This document shows, piece after piece, positions 1 to 9,055 of a stretch of 64,000 nucleotides of DNA. The stretch comes from Thalassospira tepidiphila MCCC 1A03514 (GTDB lineage Bacteria; Pseudomonadota; Alphaproteobacteria; Rhodospirillales; Thalassospiraceae). Under the pieces are notes generated by a model. The model worked only from the letters and a program-made list of their open reading frames with translations, did no database searches and was not told the origin of the DNA. The first letter of the stretch is position 1. Each line of letters starts with the position of its first letter. The translations under genes and the position numbers were made by a program. The DNA is taken from contig NZ_JPVZ01000002.1 in the NCBI RefSeq assembly GCF_001662875.1, forward strand, positions 606,808 to 670,807, given 5' to 3'.

Positions 1-1008
1 TTTGTCGAATTTGCGGTCGAGGAAGAAAACGCCGAAAAGCTTGCGACACTTTTCGCAGCCCTTGGCTTTGAAAAACGCGGCAGCCACAAAACCAAGGCAG
101 TGACCTGGTGGAAACAGGGTGACATCAACCTTGTGATCAATTGCGACAAGGATGGCTTTGCGCATTCCTATAACATCGTGCATGGCCCGTCGGTCTGTGC
201 GGTCGGGCTTAAGGTCGATGATGCCAAGGCAACGATGGACCGTGCGCAATCATTGCTGGCCGCGCCCTTCAGTCAGGCGGTTGGCGAAGGCGAAATTGAA
301 ATGCCGGCCATCCGGGGTGTTGGCGGCAGCCTTGTTTATTTCCTTGATGATCACAGCGAGCTTTCGCGCATCTGGGATGTCGAGTTTGAACCCGAAAAGG
401 GCGCGGATACAGACGCCGGCAAGGCGAAACTTCGCAAGGTCGACCATGTGTCATACTCGATGCAGTATGAGGAAATGCTGACCTGGCTTTTGTATTTCAC
501 CTCGATCTTTGATCTCGGCAAAATGCCGACCCTTGATATCCCGGATCCGGGCGGGCTTGTGCAAAGTCAGGTGGTGCAAAGCGATGCGGTGCGTTTGATC
601 CTCAATGGCTCGCAAAGCCCGCATACCCAGCATTCCCAGTTCCTCAACGAGTTCTTTGGCAGCGGTGTGCAGCATCTGGCATTCGCCAGCGAGGATATCT
701 TTGCCTCGGTTGATTACTGCATGGCGCATGGCGTTGAAATCCTGCCGATCCCGGAAAACTACTATGACGATATAGAAGCGCGGTTTGGGCTGGAGCCGGA
801 ACTGCTTGATCGTTTGCGCGCACGTAATATTCTCTATGATCGTGATGATGAAGGTGAATATTATCAGGCCTATACGCGCACCTTCGCCAACCGTTTCTTC
901 TTTGAATTGGTCGAGCGTCGTGCGTATCGTGGCTTTGGGGCGGCCAATGCGCCGATCCGGCTTGCGTCACAGACGCGCATGAACCGTCGTAACGATGCGG
1001 CGAAATAA
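1..1008 (+). CDS. quiC: 3-dehydroshikimate dehydratase / 4-hydroxyphenylpyruvate dioxygenase-like protein, C-terminal part
   Basis: The reading frame is open from the first base, so the 5' end lies outside the window; 335 residues are visible. They form two vicinal-oxygen-chelate units of the HPPD fold. Metal-ligand candidates of the C-terminal unit are His in VDHVSY, His in GVQHLAF and Glu in FFELVERR. In alphaproteobacteria this part is usually fused behind a sugar-phosphate isomerase/epimerase-like TIM barrel that dehydrates 3-dehydroshikimate to protocatechuate. The aroQ gene starts 38 bp downstream, which supports a quinate/shikimate role over tyrosine degradation. The missing N-terminus leaves a plain HPPD possible. 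Confidence 0.8.
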   Translation, partial: FVEFAVEEENAEKLATLFAALGFEKRGSHKTKAVTWWKQGDINLVINCDKDGFAHSYNIVHGPSVCAVGLKVDDAKATMDRAQSLLAAPFSQAVGEGEIEMPAIRGVGGSLVYFLDDHSELSRIWDVEFEPEKGADTDAGKAKLRKVDHVSYSMQYEEMLTWLLYFTSIFDLGKMPTLDIPDPGGLVQSQVVQSDAVRLILNGSQSPHTQHSQFLNEFFGSGVQHLAFASEDIFASVDYCMAHGVEILPIPENYYDDIEARFGLEPELLDRLRARNILYDRDDEGEYYQAYTRTFANRFFFELVERRAYRGFGAANAPIRLASQTRMNRRNDAAK

Positions 1009-1046
1009 CCACAGGGCACCAAGCGCATAAAGGCGGGAACAAGGAA

Positions 1047-1493
1047 ATGAGCGTGCAGGAAATTCTAGTCATCAATGGACCGAACCTGAACCTTCTGGGG
1101 CAGCGCCAGCCGGAAATTTACGGCTATGACACGCTGGCCTCGATCGAGGAAAAATGCAGCACGCTTGCCAAGGAGCTCGGCGTTTCGGTGCGGTTTGGCC
1201 AGTCCAACCATGAAGGTGCGATCATCGACATGATCCACGAGGCCCGCACCAAATCCGCCGCCCTGATCATCAATGCCGGTGCCTATACCCATACCTCGGT
1301 TGCGATCCACGACGCGCTCAAGACCTTTGAGGGCTATATCATCGAGCTGCATATTTCCAACCCGCACGCGCGCGAGGAATTCCGCCATACCAGCTGGATC
1401 AGCCCGGTCGCCGATGCGGTGATGGCAGGTGCCGGTGCCTATGGCTATGAGCTGGCAACCCGCCTTGCTGCAGAAAAGATCAAGACCGCCTGA
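1047..1493 (+). CDS. aroQ: Type II 3-dehydroquinate dehydratase
   Basis: This 148-residue protein has the full length of type II dehydroquinases. The N-terminal NGPNLNLLGQR motif, the YG tyrosine, NAGAYTHTS and the HISN segment are all present. The enzyme interconverts 3-dehydroquinate and 3-dehydroshikimate in the cytoplasm as a dodecamer. A good ribosome site (AAGGA) precedes the ATG. It follows the quiC-like gene closely and in the same direction, so the pair probably feeds quinate carbon into protocatechuate; whether it also serves aromatic amino acid synthesis cannot be told from this window. Confidence 0.95.
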   Translation: MSVQEILVINGPNLNLLGQRQPEIYGYDTLASIEEKCSTLAKELGVSVRFGQSNHEGAIIDMIHEARTKSAALIINAGAYTHTSVAIHDALKTFEGYIIELHISNPHAREEFRHTSWISPVADAVMAGAGAYGYELATRLAAEKIKTA

Positions 1494-1591
1494 AAAAGGC
1501 TCTGAATTATTCAATCCTGTTGTGGCGGAATACTGTAAATGTGCCTACAGACGGTTTGAATAATTACGACACAGATATTTTGAAGATAATT

Positions 1592-1619
1592 AAGGGCAGC
1601 TCATGGCGGCCCTTTTTTC
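1592..1619 (+). terminator. Intrinsic terminator after aroQ
   Basis: A short stem AAGGGC/GCCCTT is followed by a run of T on the plus strand. It lies between the converging aroQ and recR genes and is followed by a T-rich stretch on the minus strand too, so it may end both transcripts. Confidence 0.6.
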
Positions 1620-1637
1620 TGTCCGAATGATCGTGGT

Positions 1638-2231
1638 TTAGACCGAGCTTCTTGACCGCAAAGCGGCCGCCAACGTGCCGTCATCAAGATAATCAAGCTC
1701 GCCCCCGACCGGCACGCCATGGGCAAGGCGGGTGACCTTGACGCCGGTTTCGATCAGCCGTTCGGTGATGTAATGCGCGGTGGTCTGCCCATCGACCGTG
1801 GCATTGGTGGCAAGGATCACCTCGGACACGGCGTTTTCGCGCACGCGATTGACCAACTGATCGATTTTAAGATCATCCGGCCCGACACCATCAAGCGGCG
1901 AAAGCGTACCGCCCAGCACATGATACTTGCCCTTAAACGATGCCCCGCGTTCAAGCGCCCAAAGATCCTGAACTTCCTCGACCACACAGATGATGTCCGT
2001 ACCGCGGTTTTGGTCGGCACAGATATGGCAGGGATCGGTGACATCGATATTGCCGCAAACAGAACAGGTCGTCATGACCTCGGCCGTGGCATGGAGTGCA
2101 TCGGCCAGCGGGATCATCAGAGTTTCGGGTTTTTTGAGCATCTGCAAAACCGCACGCCGTGCCGAACGCGGCCCAAGGCCGGGCAGGCGTGAAAGCAGCT
2201 TGATCAGATTTTCAATTTCCCGTCCGGTCAT
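1638..2231 (-). CDS. recR: Recombination mediator protein RecR
   Basis: This 197-residue protein has the RecR layout: a helix-hairpin-helix region near residues 10-30 ([11 protein letters not shown]), a four-cysteine zinc finger (C56, C59, C68, C71) and a TOPRIM domain starting near IICVVEE. RecR acts with RecF and RecO to load RecA on gapped DNA. The gene lies downstream of dnaX and ybaB on the same strand, the conserved bacterial order, but a hairpin terminator sits between ybaB and recR, so recR may also have its own promoter. Confidence 0.96.
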   Translation of the reverse strand: MTGREIENLIKLLSRLPGLGPRSARRAVLQMLKKPETLMIPLADALHATAEVMTTCSVCGNIDVTDPCHICADQNRGTDIICVVEEVQDLWALERGASFKGKYHVLGGTLSPLDGVGPDDLKIDQLVNRVRENAVSEVILATNATVDGQTTAHYITERLIETGVKVTRLAHGVPVGGELDYLDDGTLAAALRSRSSV

Positions 2232-2274
2232 GATGACCCCGTGCTGGTAAAGTGTGATCGTTACACATTGCTTG

Positions 2275-2309
2275 TATCAAAAACAAAGGGCGGCGCAATG
2301 CCACCCTTT
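2275..2309 (-). terminator. Intrinsic terminator between ybaB and recR
   Basis: On the minus strand an imperfect stem AAAGGG-GGC / GCC-CCCTTT is followed by TTTGTTTTT. It would end the dnaX-ybaB transcript before recR, fully or partly. Confidence 0.6.
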
Positions 2310-2357
2310 GCCGCGTACTAATGAAAGTACGAATTTTATCGCGTGTCCGATGAAAGA

Positions 2358-2681
2358 TCAGAACGGCAGTTTGAAGCCTTCCGGCAGGTTCATGCCGCCA
2401 GTGACGTCTTTCATCTTTTCCTGAACGGCGGCCTCGACCTTGACCTTGGCGTCGTTATAGGCCGCCACAATCAGGTCTTCGAGGACTTCGGTGTCGTTCG
2501 GGTCAACGATGCTTTTATCCAGCGAAAGGCCGCGCATTTCGCCTTTGCCGTTCAGCATCACCTTGACCATGCCCGCACCGGACTGGCCTTCGATTTCAAG
2601 TTCAACCAGTCCTTCCTGCATTTCCTGCATTTTGGACTGCATCTGCTGGGCCTGTTTCAGCATCCCTGCAAGGTTCTTCAT
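2358..2681 (-). CDS. ybaB: YbaB/EbfC family nucleoid-associated protein
   Basis: This 107-residue protein starts [15 protein letters not shown], the typical N-terminal helix of YbaB/EbfC proteins, followed by the conserved GxGxVKV-type strand region ([20 protein letters not shown]). The family forms tweezer-like dimers that bind DNA and is almost always encoded beside dnaX and recR. The start codon overlaps the dnaX stop by 4 bp (ATGA), and the ribosome site AAGGAG lies inside dnaX, so translation is probably coupled. Its exact cellular role is not settled for the family. Confidence 0.95.
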   Translation of the reverse strand: MKNLAGMLKQAQQMQSKMQEMQEGLVELEIEGQSGAGMVKVMLNGKGEMRGLSLDKSIVDPNDTEVLEDLIVAAYNDAKVKVEAAVQEKMKDVTGGMNLPEGFKLPF

Positions 2682-4567
2682 AGCTCGTCGTCTCCTTCGA
2701 GATAAAATGCGTCGTCATATACGGAACCGCTTTCGTCCTCTTCGCCCTCGGCATTTTCCTGGCCGGGTGGCAGATGGACGGCAACGATTTTGGCTTTTGG
2801 TAAACCATCCAGAATGGCCCTGACCAGCGGATCTTGCGAGGCATCTGCCTTGCGCTGTTCAAGGGCTTCAAGTTCTTGTTCCTTTAGGGTTGGTGCCCCT
2901 TCTTCGCGCTCCGACACACTGACCAGCCAGCGATGACCAGTCAGGCCATTAAGCGCCTTGATCAGCTTGGTCGAAAGGTCCGACCCCGCCCCGCGTGCCG
3001 GGCGAAATTCGATGCGACCCGGTTCATACTTCACCAGATGCATATAGTTTTTGACCTGCATCGAAAGGCCAGTGGTTTCCCGGTCCTTGCCAAGCAGTTC
3101 GGCAACTTCTTCGAACGTTTCGGGCATCTTGGCATAGACTGGCTGTTCGACCTGTTCGGGTTCGCCCAGCGGGTCGGGTCGGCGCTGTGCTACGGCAGTT
3201 GCACCGCCGCCGCCATTCACCACCTGCATGCGCGGTCCCGGGCCACCACTGCCGCCGCCATTGCCGCCACCTTGTGGGGCGCCGCCGCCGTTACCGGCAT
3301 TGTTCATGTCCTGACGCAGCTTCTTGATCAGGTCACCGGGCGGTGGCATTTCCGCGGCATAGGCCAGACGGATCAGGATCATTTCAGCGGCCTGAATCGG
3401 TGATGGCGCAATGCGCGTTTCTTCAAGGCCCTTAAGCAGCATCTGCCAGGCGCGGGTCAATTGCGGCATGGCAAGCTTGGCGGCAATTTCCTTGCCGCGT
3501 TCGCGTTCGATCTGTGACACGCCGGGATCATTAGCCGCATCAGGCGACAGCTTCACACGTGTCAGCCAGTGGGTCAGATCGAGCATATCCTGCAACATTA
3601 CCGGCGGATCACCGCCAAGGGCATATTGCGCGCCAAGAAGTTCCAGCGCCTCGTTAATCTCACCCTTCATGGTGTGATCAAACAGATCGAAAATCCGCGA
3701 CCGGTCCGAAAGGCCCAGCATGTCACGCACCTGCTGGGTGGTGACCTTGCCTGCGCCATGCGAAATCGCCTGATCAAGCAGGCTCATGCCATCACGGACC
3801 GAACCATCGGCGGCACGTGCGATCAGGGTGACGGCTTCTTCTTCGATCTCGGCATTTTCAAGCCCGGCGATGCGGCTATAGTGCGCGGCCAGTTCGTCGG
3901 TCTGCACACGACGCAAATCGAACCGCTGACAACGCGATAAAACCGTGATCGGAATTTTGCGGATTTCGGTGGTGGCAAAGATGAATTTCACATGCTCTGG
4001 CGGTTCTTCAAGCGTTTTGAGAAGCGCGTTAAACGCACTTTTCGAAAGCATGTGCACTTCGTCGATGATGTAGATCTTGTAGCGCGCCGACGTCGGGCGA
4101 TAACGAACACCTTCGATCAGTTCGCGAATGTCATCGACACCGGTGCGTGACGCGGCATCCATTTCCAGAACATCAACATGACGATCTTCGGCAATCGCAC
4201 GGCAATGTTCACACACACCGCACGGCTCGATCGTTGCACCGCCCTTGCCATCCGCACCAATGCAGTTCAGCGCACGCGCAATGATACGTGCTGTCGTGGT
4301 TTTACCAATCCCGCGCACACCAGTCAGGATAAAGGCATGGGCAAGCCGGCCACTTTCAAGCGCGTTTGACAGCGTCTTGACCATCGGCCCATGGCCGATC
4401 AGCTCATCAAAGGATTTCGGGCGGTATTTCCGCGCAAGAACCTGATACTCGCTTTTGCTTTCTGGCTCGGCCGTGGTGACGGGCGCGGATGTGTCCGCGA
4501 CGTTACTGTCTGTCACCGTGTCACCTTCTGGCGCCGTTTCGCTGGCGGTCTCGATCTGCTCGCTCAT
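2678..4567 (-). CDS. dnaX: DNA polymerase III subunit gamma/tau
   Basis: This 629-residue clamp-loader ATPase has a P-loop GVRGIGKT at 83-90, a zinc module (C102, C116, C119, C122), a DExx box IIDEVHML at 167-174 and the sensor SRC motif near 210. A roughly 40-residue acidic, Ser/Thr-rich extension precedes the conserved [11 protein letters not shown] Gly-rich linker near 425-450 leads to the C-terminal tau region that contacts the polymerase. The protein loads the beta clamp and organises the replisome. It heads the dnaX-ybaB(-recR) cluster, 155 bp downstream of the SRP RNA gene. I saw no clear slippery frameshift signal. Confidence 0.96.
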   Translation of the reverse strand: MSEQIETASETAPEGDTVTDSNVADTSAPVTTAEPESKSEYQVLARKYRPKSFDELIGHGPMVKTLSNALESGRLAHAFILTGVRGIGKTTTARIIARALNCIGADGKGGATIEPCGVCEHCRAIAEDRHVDVLEMDAASRTGVDDIRELIEGVRYRPTSARYKIYIIDEVHMLSKSAFNALLKTLEEPPEHVKFIFATTEIRKIPITVLSRCQRFDLRRVQTDELAAHYSRIAGLENAEIEEEAVTLIARAADGSVRDGMSLLDQAISHGAGKVTTQQVRDMLGLSDRSRIFDLFDHTMKGEINEALELLGAQYALGGDPPVMLQDMLDLTHWLTRVKLSPDAANDPGVSQIERERGKEIAAKLAMPQLTRAWQMLLKGLEETRIAPSPIQAAEMILIRLAYAAEMPPPGDLIKKLRQDMNNAGNGGGAPQGGGNGGGSGGPGPRMQVVNGGGGATAVAQRRPDPLGEPEQVEQPVYAKMPETFEEVAELLGKDRETTGLSMQVKNYMHLVKYEPGRIEFRPARGAGSDLSTKLIKALNGLTGHRWLVSVSEREEGAPTLKEQELEALEQRKADASQDPLVRAILDGLPKAKIVAVHLPPGQENAEGEEDESGSVYDDAFYLEGDDEL

Positions 4568-4722
4568 TCATCCGGTCCGGACTGTTTTAATTCTCAGTTG
4601 GTTTTAGCAGCTTCGAAGCCCTATGGGAAAGGCCAAGTGGGAAATTTCCCATACAAAAAGCCATCTGCCCGCGAATGTCAGGGGCATGGCAAATATCAGC
4701 GATTTCAAAGGGAGAAATGAAA

Positions 4723-4826
4723 GGGTGAGAGACTGAACAGCGACCCGGAAAAACTCGTTACGGCTGCTACCTTCCGGTCCTGACCGGGTTGGCGAGCGGT
4801 CCGTCCACTGCCAGCCTCTCGCCCCC
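4723..4826 (-). ncRNA. ffs: Signal recognition particle RNA (4.5S, small bacterial type)
   Basis: Read on the minus strand this stretch contains the diagnostic domain IV core GGTCAGGACCGGAAGG followed by TAGCAGCCG, which carries the GGAA tetraloop and the asymmetric internal loop bound by Ffh. The ends GGGCGAGAGGC and GTCTCTCACCC pair to close the long hairpin. The roughly 104-nt length fits the 4.5S class, which lacks an Alu domain. The RNA joins Ffh to target nascent membrane proteins. The ends are estimated from base pairing. Confidence 0.93.
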
Positions 4827-5009
4827 TATATCGCGCAAGCGTCCATAAAACGCAAGGGTTGGCTGGGATTTTTTCTGTTATCAAGCAATCGTGGCTTTTG
4901 ACCGATCCCCACCCACGTTAATGTCATGCTCCGTCACCACAGGAAATGTCGGCGATCCCATGGGCTTGCCCGATATTTTCCGCATCAGAATTTCAAGAAA
5001 GTGACCACC

Positions 5010-5936
5010 ATGCACAGGCTGTTTTATGAATCCGTTGATCTTGATCGCGATGCGGTTTTGCGCAAACGCGAAGACTGGCAACAGGTTCTGTTGGCCGAGG
5101 AGTCGCTGCGCATCCTGATTTGCCATGCCGGTGATCCGCTTTTTGCCTGGCCCGAGGACATGGACGCCCACGAACTGGTGGTGCTCGGCGCCCCGGCCGT
5201 GCCGCATCTGGATGTCGATCTTCATCGCGGACAGTGGATTTATCTTGGCCGCGATGAAAGCGGGCCGGTGATAGCGGTCGATATTGCCGCGGTGGTGACC
5301 GATCGTGACGAGGCCATCCGCAAACTCGGCGGTGGTTTTGGCGATATGCGCACCCGCATGGCCAATCTTTCGGTGGATGAGGCCGCCCTTGCCGCACAGG
5401 CACGTGCGATTTTCAACTGGCATCAGGGGCACCAGTTTTGCGGGGCGTGCGGCCATCCGAACCTGGTGGCAGAGGCGGGATATCGTCTGCAATGCAGCAA
5501 CCCGAACTGTGGCAAATCGCATTTCCCGCGCACCGATCCGGCCGTGATCATGTTGATCCATCATCAGGATCATGTGTTGCTGGCAAGATCCCCGCAATTC
5601 CTGCCCGGCATGGTGTCAGTTCTGGCCGGTTTCGTCGAACCAGGCGAAACCCTTGAACAGGCCGTCGCGCGCGAAGTGTTCGAAGAAGTCGGCGTTCGGA
5701 TCAAACGCCCGCAATATGTCGCATCCCAGCCCTGGCCGTTTCCGGGGTCCTTGATGCTGGGCTTTGTCGCCGAGGCCGAAACAACCGACCTTTTGCCTGA
5801 TAACGAAGAAATCGAGTTTGCGATGTGGGTGCATCGCGATGATGTGCCAAACCTGCCCGAGAAAGGTATCAACCTGCCGCGTCCGATATCTATCGCACGC
5901 TTCCTTCTGGAAAACTGGTGCGCCGGCCACATATAG
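5010..5936 (+). CDS. nudC: NAD(+)/NADH pyrophosphatase, Nudix family
   Basis: This is a 308-residue NudC-type hydrolase that cleaves NAD(H), or NAD caps on RNA, to NMN(H) and AMP. A zinc ribbon (C144, C147, C162, C167) is followed by a complete Nudix box starting at G207 (GFVEPGETLEQ, then REVFEEVG). The NADH-specific SQPWPFPGS signature stands at 239-247. I prefer the ATG at 5010 because the family-like N-terminus FYESxxLDRDxxLRK begins there; an in-frame start at 4926 would add 28 basic residues without family character. It has no evident operon partner. Confidence 0.93.
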   Translation: MHRLFYESVDLDRDAVLRKREDWQQVLLAEESLRILICHAGDPLFAWPEDMDAHELVVLGAPAVPHLDVDLHRGQWIYLGRDESGPVIAVDIAAVVTDRDEAIRKLGGGFGDMRTRMANLSVDEAALAAQARAIFNWHQGHQFCGACGHPNLVAEAGYRLQCSNPNCGKSHFPRTDPAVIMLIHHQDHVLLARSPQFLPGMVSVLAGFVEPGETLEQAVAREVFEEVGVRIKRPQYVASQPWPFPGSLMLGFVAEAETTDLLPDNEEIEFAMWVHRDDVPNLPEKGINLPRPISIARFLLENWCAGHI

Positions 5937-5990
5937 AAACAAAGAGGCCTTTGTCACCATCCTGGTGATACGGCATCGCTGTACTGGGTG

Positions 5991-6815
5991 ATGATCGGTA
6001 TTCAGGAAAAAGCTTTGGTAGCGATACGTTTTCTACGCGATTTGGGTGTAACCGGCGTTGCTGTCTGTTTGCTTGCGATTTTGTTCGCAGTAACGGCCGC
6101 AAAGGCCCATGAACGGATCCCCGTCAAGGTCGGTGCGTATGAATATGGCGTGGTCTATTTCTATGAGGATGGCAAGCCTCAGGGCATGGTTCTGCACCTG
6201 ATCAGACTTCTGAACGATTTGCAGGACGAATATGTGTTTGAACTTGCAGAAACCTCATCGCGGAGACGCTATCAGGCCGTAACCGGTGGTGATGTGGACC
6301 TTGTTCTGCTGGAAAGTTCACAATGGGAGTGGCAGGAATTTGATGTTCGCTTTTCCGAACCCATTGTTCAGGAAAAAGATCTTTATCTAACTCTGGCTGG
6401 ACGCGATGACATCCAAAGCCTGCTGTCGAATGTGACGAATCATCCGATCCTGTGCGTCTTGGGGTTCCATTACGGATTTGCCGATTTCAACGCGGATCCG
6501 GAATATCTGCGCCAGAACTTTGATGTTTTGCTGCGCTATAACGAGCAAGAGGTCCTTGACGGACTTCTGGCCGGGGAAGCCCCGATTGGTATCGTCTCGG
6601 CGGGCTTTCTGGCTGCCCGGTTTGTTGATTATCCGTCCTTGCGCGAAAGCCTTGTGATTTCAGATCAGCCCGATGCCGTCCATGATCTGGTGGCGGTGCT
6701 GTCAGCCGGATCGTCAATCCCGCTTGACCGGTTCAACCAATTGATTGCGAAACTGCAATCCACTGGCGAGGTCGAACGCCTGTGGCAGCAACTTCACATC
6801 GGTCTGTCTGGCTAG
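5991..6815 (+). CDS. Periplasmic substrate-binding protein, SBP_bac_3-like
   Basis: This is a 274-residue protein with a hydrophobic export signal around residues 17-38, ending TAAKA before the mature HERIPVKVG. The fold cues are those of family 3 solute-binding domains: an early strand, the GDVDLVLLES ligand-lobe segment and a C-terminal FNQLIAKLQSTGEVERLWQQ helix. No permease or ATPase gene is near, so it may act as a stand-alone sensor or orphan binding protein. The ligand cannot be named. The start is weakly supported; a TTG about nine codons on has a better ribosome site. Confidence 0.65.
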   Translation: MIGIQEKALVAIRFLRDLGVTGVAVCLLAILFAVTAAKAHERIPVKVGAYEYGVVYFYEDGKPQGMVLHLIRLLNDLQDEYVFELAETSSRRRYQAVTGGDVDLVLLESSQWEWQEFDVRFSEPIVQEKDLYLTLAGRDDIQSLLSNVTNHPILCVLGFHYGFADFNADPEYLRQNFDVLLRYNEQEVLDGLLAGEAPIGIVSAGFLAARFVDYPSLRESLVISDQPDAVHDLVAVLSAGSSIPLDRFNQLIAKLQSTGEVERLWQQLHIGLSG

Positions 6816-6856
6816 GTCCTGAACCAAATCCCGACATAAAGCCCCGACCGCATCTG

Positions 6857-7225
6857 CTAGTCGATCGGCGGGATGCGGGCAATAACATTGCGCCGCAGGG
6901 CATCTGGCCGTTCGCGCCAGGCAACAATGCCCTTTTCACTTTCGGCATATTTTGACGCCAGTTCACAGAGATCCTCGACCATGCTGTCGGGATCAACATT
7001 GCCATAAACATATCCCCACTTGCCCGATCCGTTCAGCGCGACCGAACAGCCAGACTTGCAGTTGGTCAGGCATTCAACCGGTTTAACCTCAAACGGCAGA
7101 TCGCGCGTGGCGCAGACTTTCTGAATGCGCTCAAAAAGCGTCTGACCATCGCGCGGATCACTTGGTGCGCTGGCGATTGAGGACGTGCAGGTCGTGCAGA
7201 TATTCAGGCGGGACTTGGCGGTCAT
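6857..7225 (-). CDS. DUF1636 predicted metal-binding protein
   Basis: This 122-residue protein carries the DUF1636 pattern: an early CTTC pair and a second CLTNCKSGC cluster, followed by WGYVYGNVDP. The four or five cysteines suggest a 2Fe-2S or other metal site, as in thioredoxin-like ferredoxins. Family members are often found near cobalamin or metal-homeostasis genes, but none is nearby here. The ATG at 7225 is chosen because the conserved region begins a few residues later; a start at 7276 is possible. It follows the LysR gene by 55 bp on the same strand. Confidence 0.8.
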   Translation of the reverse strand: MTAKSRLNICTTCTSSIASAPSDPRDGQTLFERIQKVCATRDLPFEVKPVECLTNCKSGCSVALNGSGKWGYVYGNVDPDSMVEDLCELASKYAESEKGIVAWRERPDALRRNVIARIPPID

Positions 7226-7280
7226 GCGGGTGATCTTATCCGGGCTGGTGACAGGTAAAACGACGCGGGGGCGCATCCAA

Positions 7281-8159
7281 TCAGCTTGCGACCGGTCTGG
7301 TCAAGTCATCATCAAGATGACGGGTGACATATTCCTGGATCGCACCGGCAAGCTGGCGATTGACCAGCGGGTGGGCTTCTTCGGCCAGCATGACAGCAAC
7401 ACCGACGGCTGGCAGTGGCGGAAATCCGTCCCGCGCATCAAGGATTTTGAATTCGTCGGTCACACTGGCCGCCGCAAGGGCGCCAACCCCCAACCCGTCG
7501 CGCACAAGATGCAGCATCGAAGCCGCTTGCCGCGATGTTGCATAAAGCGTGAAGGGCCGGTTGGATTTCGAAAAGGCGTCAATCGCCCATGCATGAAACT
7601 TGCAATCCTCGGCCGGCAGGACAAGCGGCAGCGGATCAAGAAGGTGCTGCTTATGAACCGCCGATGTCACCCAGACCCCAAGTTCATGGCGCAGGAAATA
7701 TCCCTCTTCGCCTGTTTCCGACCGGCTGATGATCGACAGATCAAGCTCCCCTTGATCAAGCATCCGGCGGAGCAGGATCGTCGGATTGACCGACACGAAA
7801 AAGCGCGCCTTTGGATGCACGCTACTTATGGCACGCAGAACAATTGGCAAAATCTTTTGCGCGTAATCATCAGGGCAGCCGATGCGGATCGGACGGCTTT
7901 CTTCCTGCGAACGCAATTGTCCCATCGCCTCATCTGTCAGGCTCAGGATCCGTCTGGCATACCCGACAAAGGTGATACCTTCGTGGGTCAGTTGAACGTT
8001 GCGCCCGTCGCGCTCAAACAGCTTGTTGTCGACCAGTTCTTCAAGCCGCTTCATCTGCATGGAAAAGGCCGATGGCGTGCGCCCGATGCGGTCGGCGGCA
8101 CGGTTGAAGCTGCCGCATTCGGCAAAGGCGACAAAGCTTCTAAGCAGGTCGGAATCCAT
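7281..8159 (-). CDS. LysR family transcriptional regulator
   Basis: This 292-residue protein begins with a classical LysR winged helix-turn-helix (residues 1-60, FVAFAECGSFNRAADRIGRTPSAFSMQMKRLEE) and continues with a periplasmic-binding-like effector domain from about residue 90. A strong ribosome site (AAAGGGGAAG) precedes the ATG. It is divergent from a glutathione S-transferase gene starting at 8317, and an inverted repeat sits between them, so that gene is the likely target along with its own. The inducer is unknown. Confidence 0.92.
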   Translation of the reverse strand: MDSDLLRSFVAFAECGSFNRAADRIGRTPSAFSMQMKRLEELVDNKLFERDGRNVQLTHEGITFVGYARRILSLTDEAMGQLRSQEESRPIRIGCPDDYAQKILPIVLRAISSVHPKARFFVSVNPTILLRRMLDQGELDLSIISRSETGEEGYFLRHELGVWVTSAVHKQHLLDPLPLVLPAEDCKFHAWAIDAFSKSNRPFTLYATSRQAASMLHLVRDGLGVGALAAASVTDEFKILDARDGFPPLPAVGVAVMLAEEAHPLVNRQLAGAIQEYVTRHLDDDLTRPVAS

Positions 8160-8193
8160 GGCTTCCCCTTTGATCAGAAAAATTGATCAGGAA

Positions 8194-8214
8194 TTTTGAA
8201 CAATAGGGTCAAAA
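8194..8214. promoter_or_regulatory. Candidate LysR-type operator
   Basis: The intergenic region between the divergent LysR and GST genes contains TTTTGA, a 9-bp spacer, then TCAAAA, a dyad matching the T-N11-A pattern of LysR boxes. Two copies of TGATCA lie about 20 bp away on the lysR side and could form part of an extended operator. This is a pattern match only. Confidence 0.5.
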
Positions 8215-8316
8215 CTATTCGATTGTCCGATTGTGATCCAGCGGCAAATATCAAATCCGGCCGGCCAATGCTGTAACGCGAATGCTTTTGATGCATATGC
8301 CACAAGGATGAGTCTG

Positions 8317-8925
8317 ATGATTTTGAACGACTATTTGATGTCGGGTAACGGCTATAAGGTCCGTTTGCTGCTCTCGATGCTGGGTCAACCGTTTGAATAT
8401 GTCGAACGCGACATCATGAAAGGCGAAACCCACACGCCCGAATACCTTGAAAAGGTCAACCCGAACGGCAAAATTCCGGCCCTTGTCCTGGATGACGGAA
8501 GGACCCTTGCTGAAAGCAACGCCATTCTGATCTATCTGGCCGAAGGCACCAATTTCATCCCCGAGGATGCCTATGACCGGGCCGATATGATGAGCTGGCT
8601 GTTCTTTGAACAGTATGACCATGAACCGAACGTTGCCGTTCTGATTTCCTGGTATGCGATCAAGGGCCTGCCGGAACATGCCGATATTCTCGGACCAATG
8701 AAACAGGCTGGTGCCAAACGTGCGCTGGATCTGATGGAAAAGCGGCTTTCAGGTCATAACTGGCTGGTCGGCGATGCGCTTACCATCGCCGATATCTCGC
8801 TGTATGCCTACACGCACCGGGCCGAGCTCGGCAAAATCAGCCTTGAACCCTATCCCGGCATTCGCGCCTGGCTTGACCGGATGACAGCCGTTCCGGGCTA
8901 TGTGCCGATCACCTGGACACCCTAA
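8317..8925 (+). CDS. Glutathione S-transferase family protein
   Basis: This 202-residue protein has a thioredoxin-like N-terminal domain (LMSGNGYKVRLLLSMLG, NPNGKIPALVLDDG, then the glutathione-contacting ESNAILIYLAEGT) and an all-helical C-terminal domain with the conserved N-capping LTIADISLYAY. The start at 8317 is chosen because AAGGA lies eight bases upstream and the fold begins at once; earlier in-frame starts add unrelated residues. It faces the LysR gene and is probably regulated by it. The conjugated substrate cannot be predicted. Confidence 0.9.
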   Translation: MILNDYLMSGNGYKVRLLLSMLGQPFEYVERDIMKGETHTPEYLEKVNPNGKIPALVLDDGRTLAESNAILIYLAEGTNFIPEDAYDRADMMSWLFFEQYDHEPNVAVLISWYAIKGLPEHADILGPMKQAGAKRALDLMEKRLSGHNWLVGDALTIADISLYAYTHRAELGKISLEPYPGIRAWLDRMTAVPGYVPITWTP

Positions 8926-8933
8926 AACCCGCA

Positions 8934-9041
8934 AAAAAAAGCAGCCACCACAAACAGGAACGTCACCCAAGGCAAGGGGGAGGCGGGGGAAGTTGTTCCC
9001 ATCCGTGGTGGCTGAATACCCTGACGGGAGAAACGTCAGGG
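8934..9041 (-). terminator. Two hairpins downstream of the GST genes, one with a T-run
   Basis: The stem CAGCCACCAC (8942-8951) / GTGGTGGCTG (9005-9014) encloses a purine-rich loop of about 53 nt and is followed on the minus strand by CTTTTTTTT, fitting a terminator for the minus-strand GST gene. A second perfect 8-bp stem CCCTGACG/CGTCAGGG (9019-9041) stands just before it. The large loop is unusual for a plain terminator. Confidence 0.5.
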
Positions 9042-9055
9042 TGGCGGTACAATCG

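Noticed and set aside
2678..4567. Programmed frameshift in dnaX to make a separate gamma subunit.
   Set aside because: I saw no A-AAA-AAG-type slippery site with a following hairpin at the expected place.
4881..5597. A long open frame antisense to nudC.
   Set aside because: It mirrors the coding bias of nudC, lacks a ribosome site and resembles no protein; nudC has complete family motifs.
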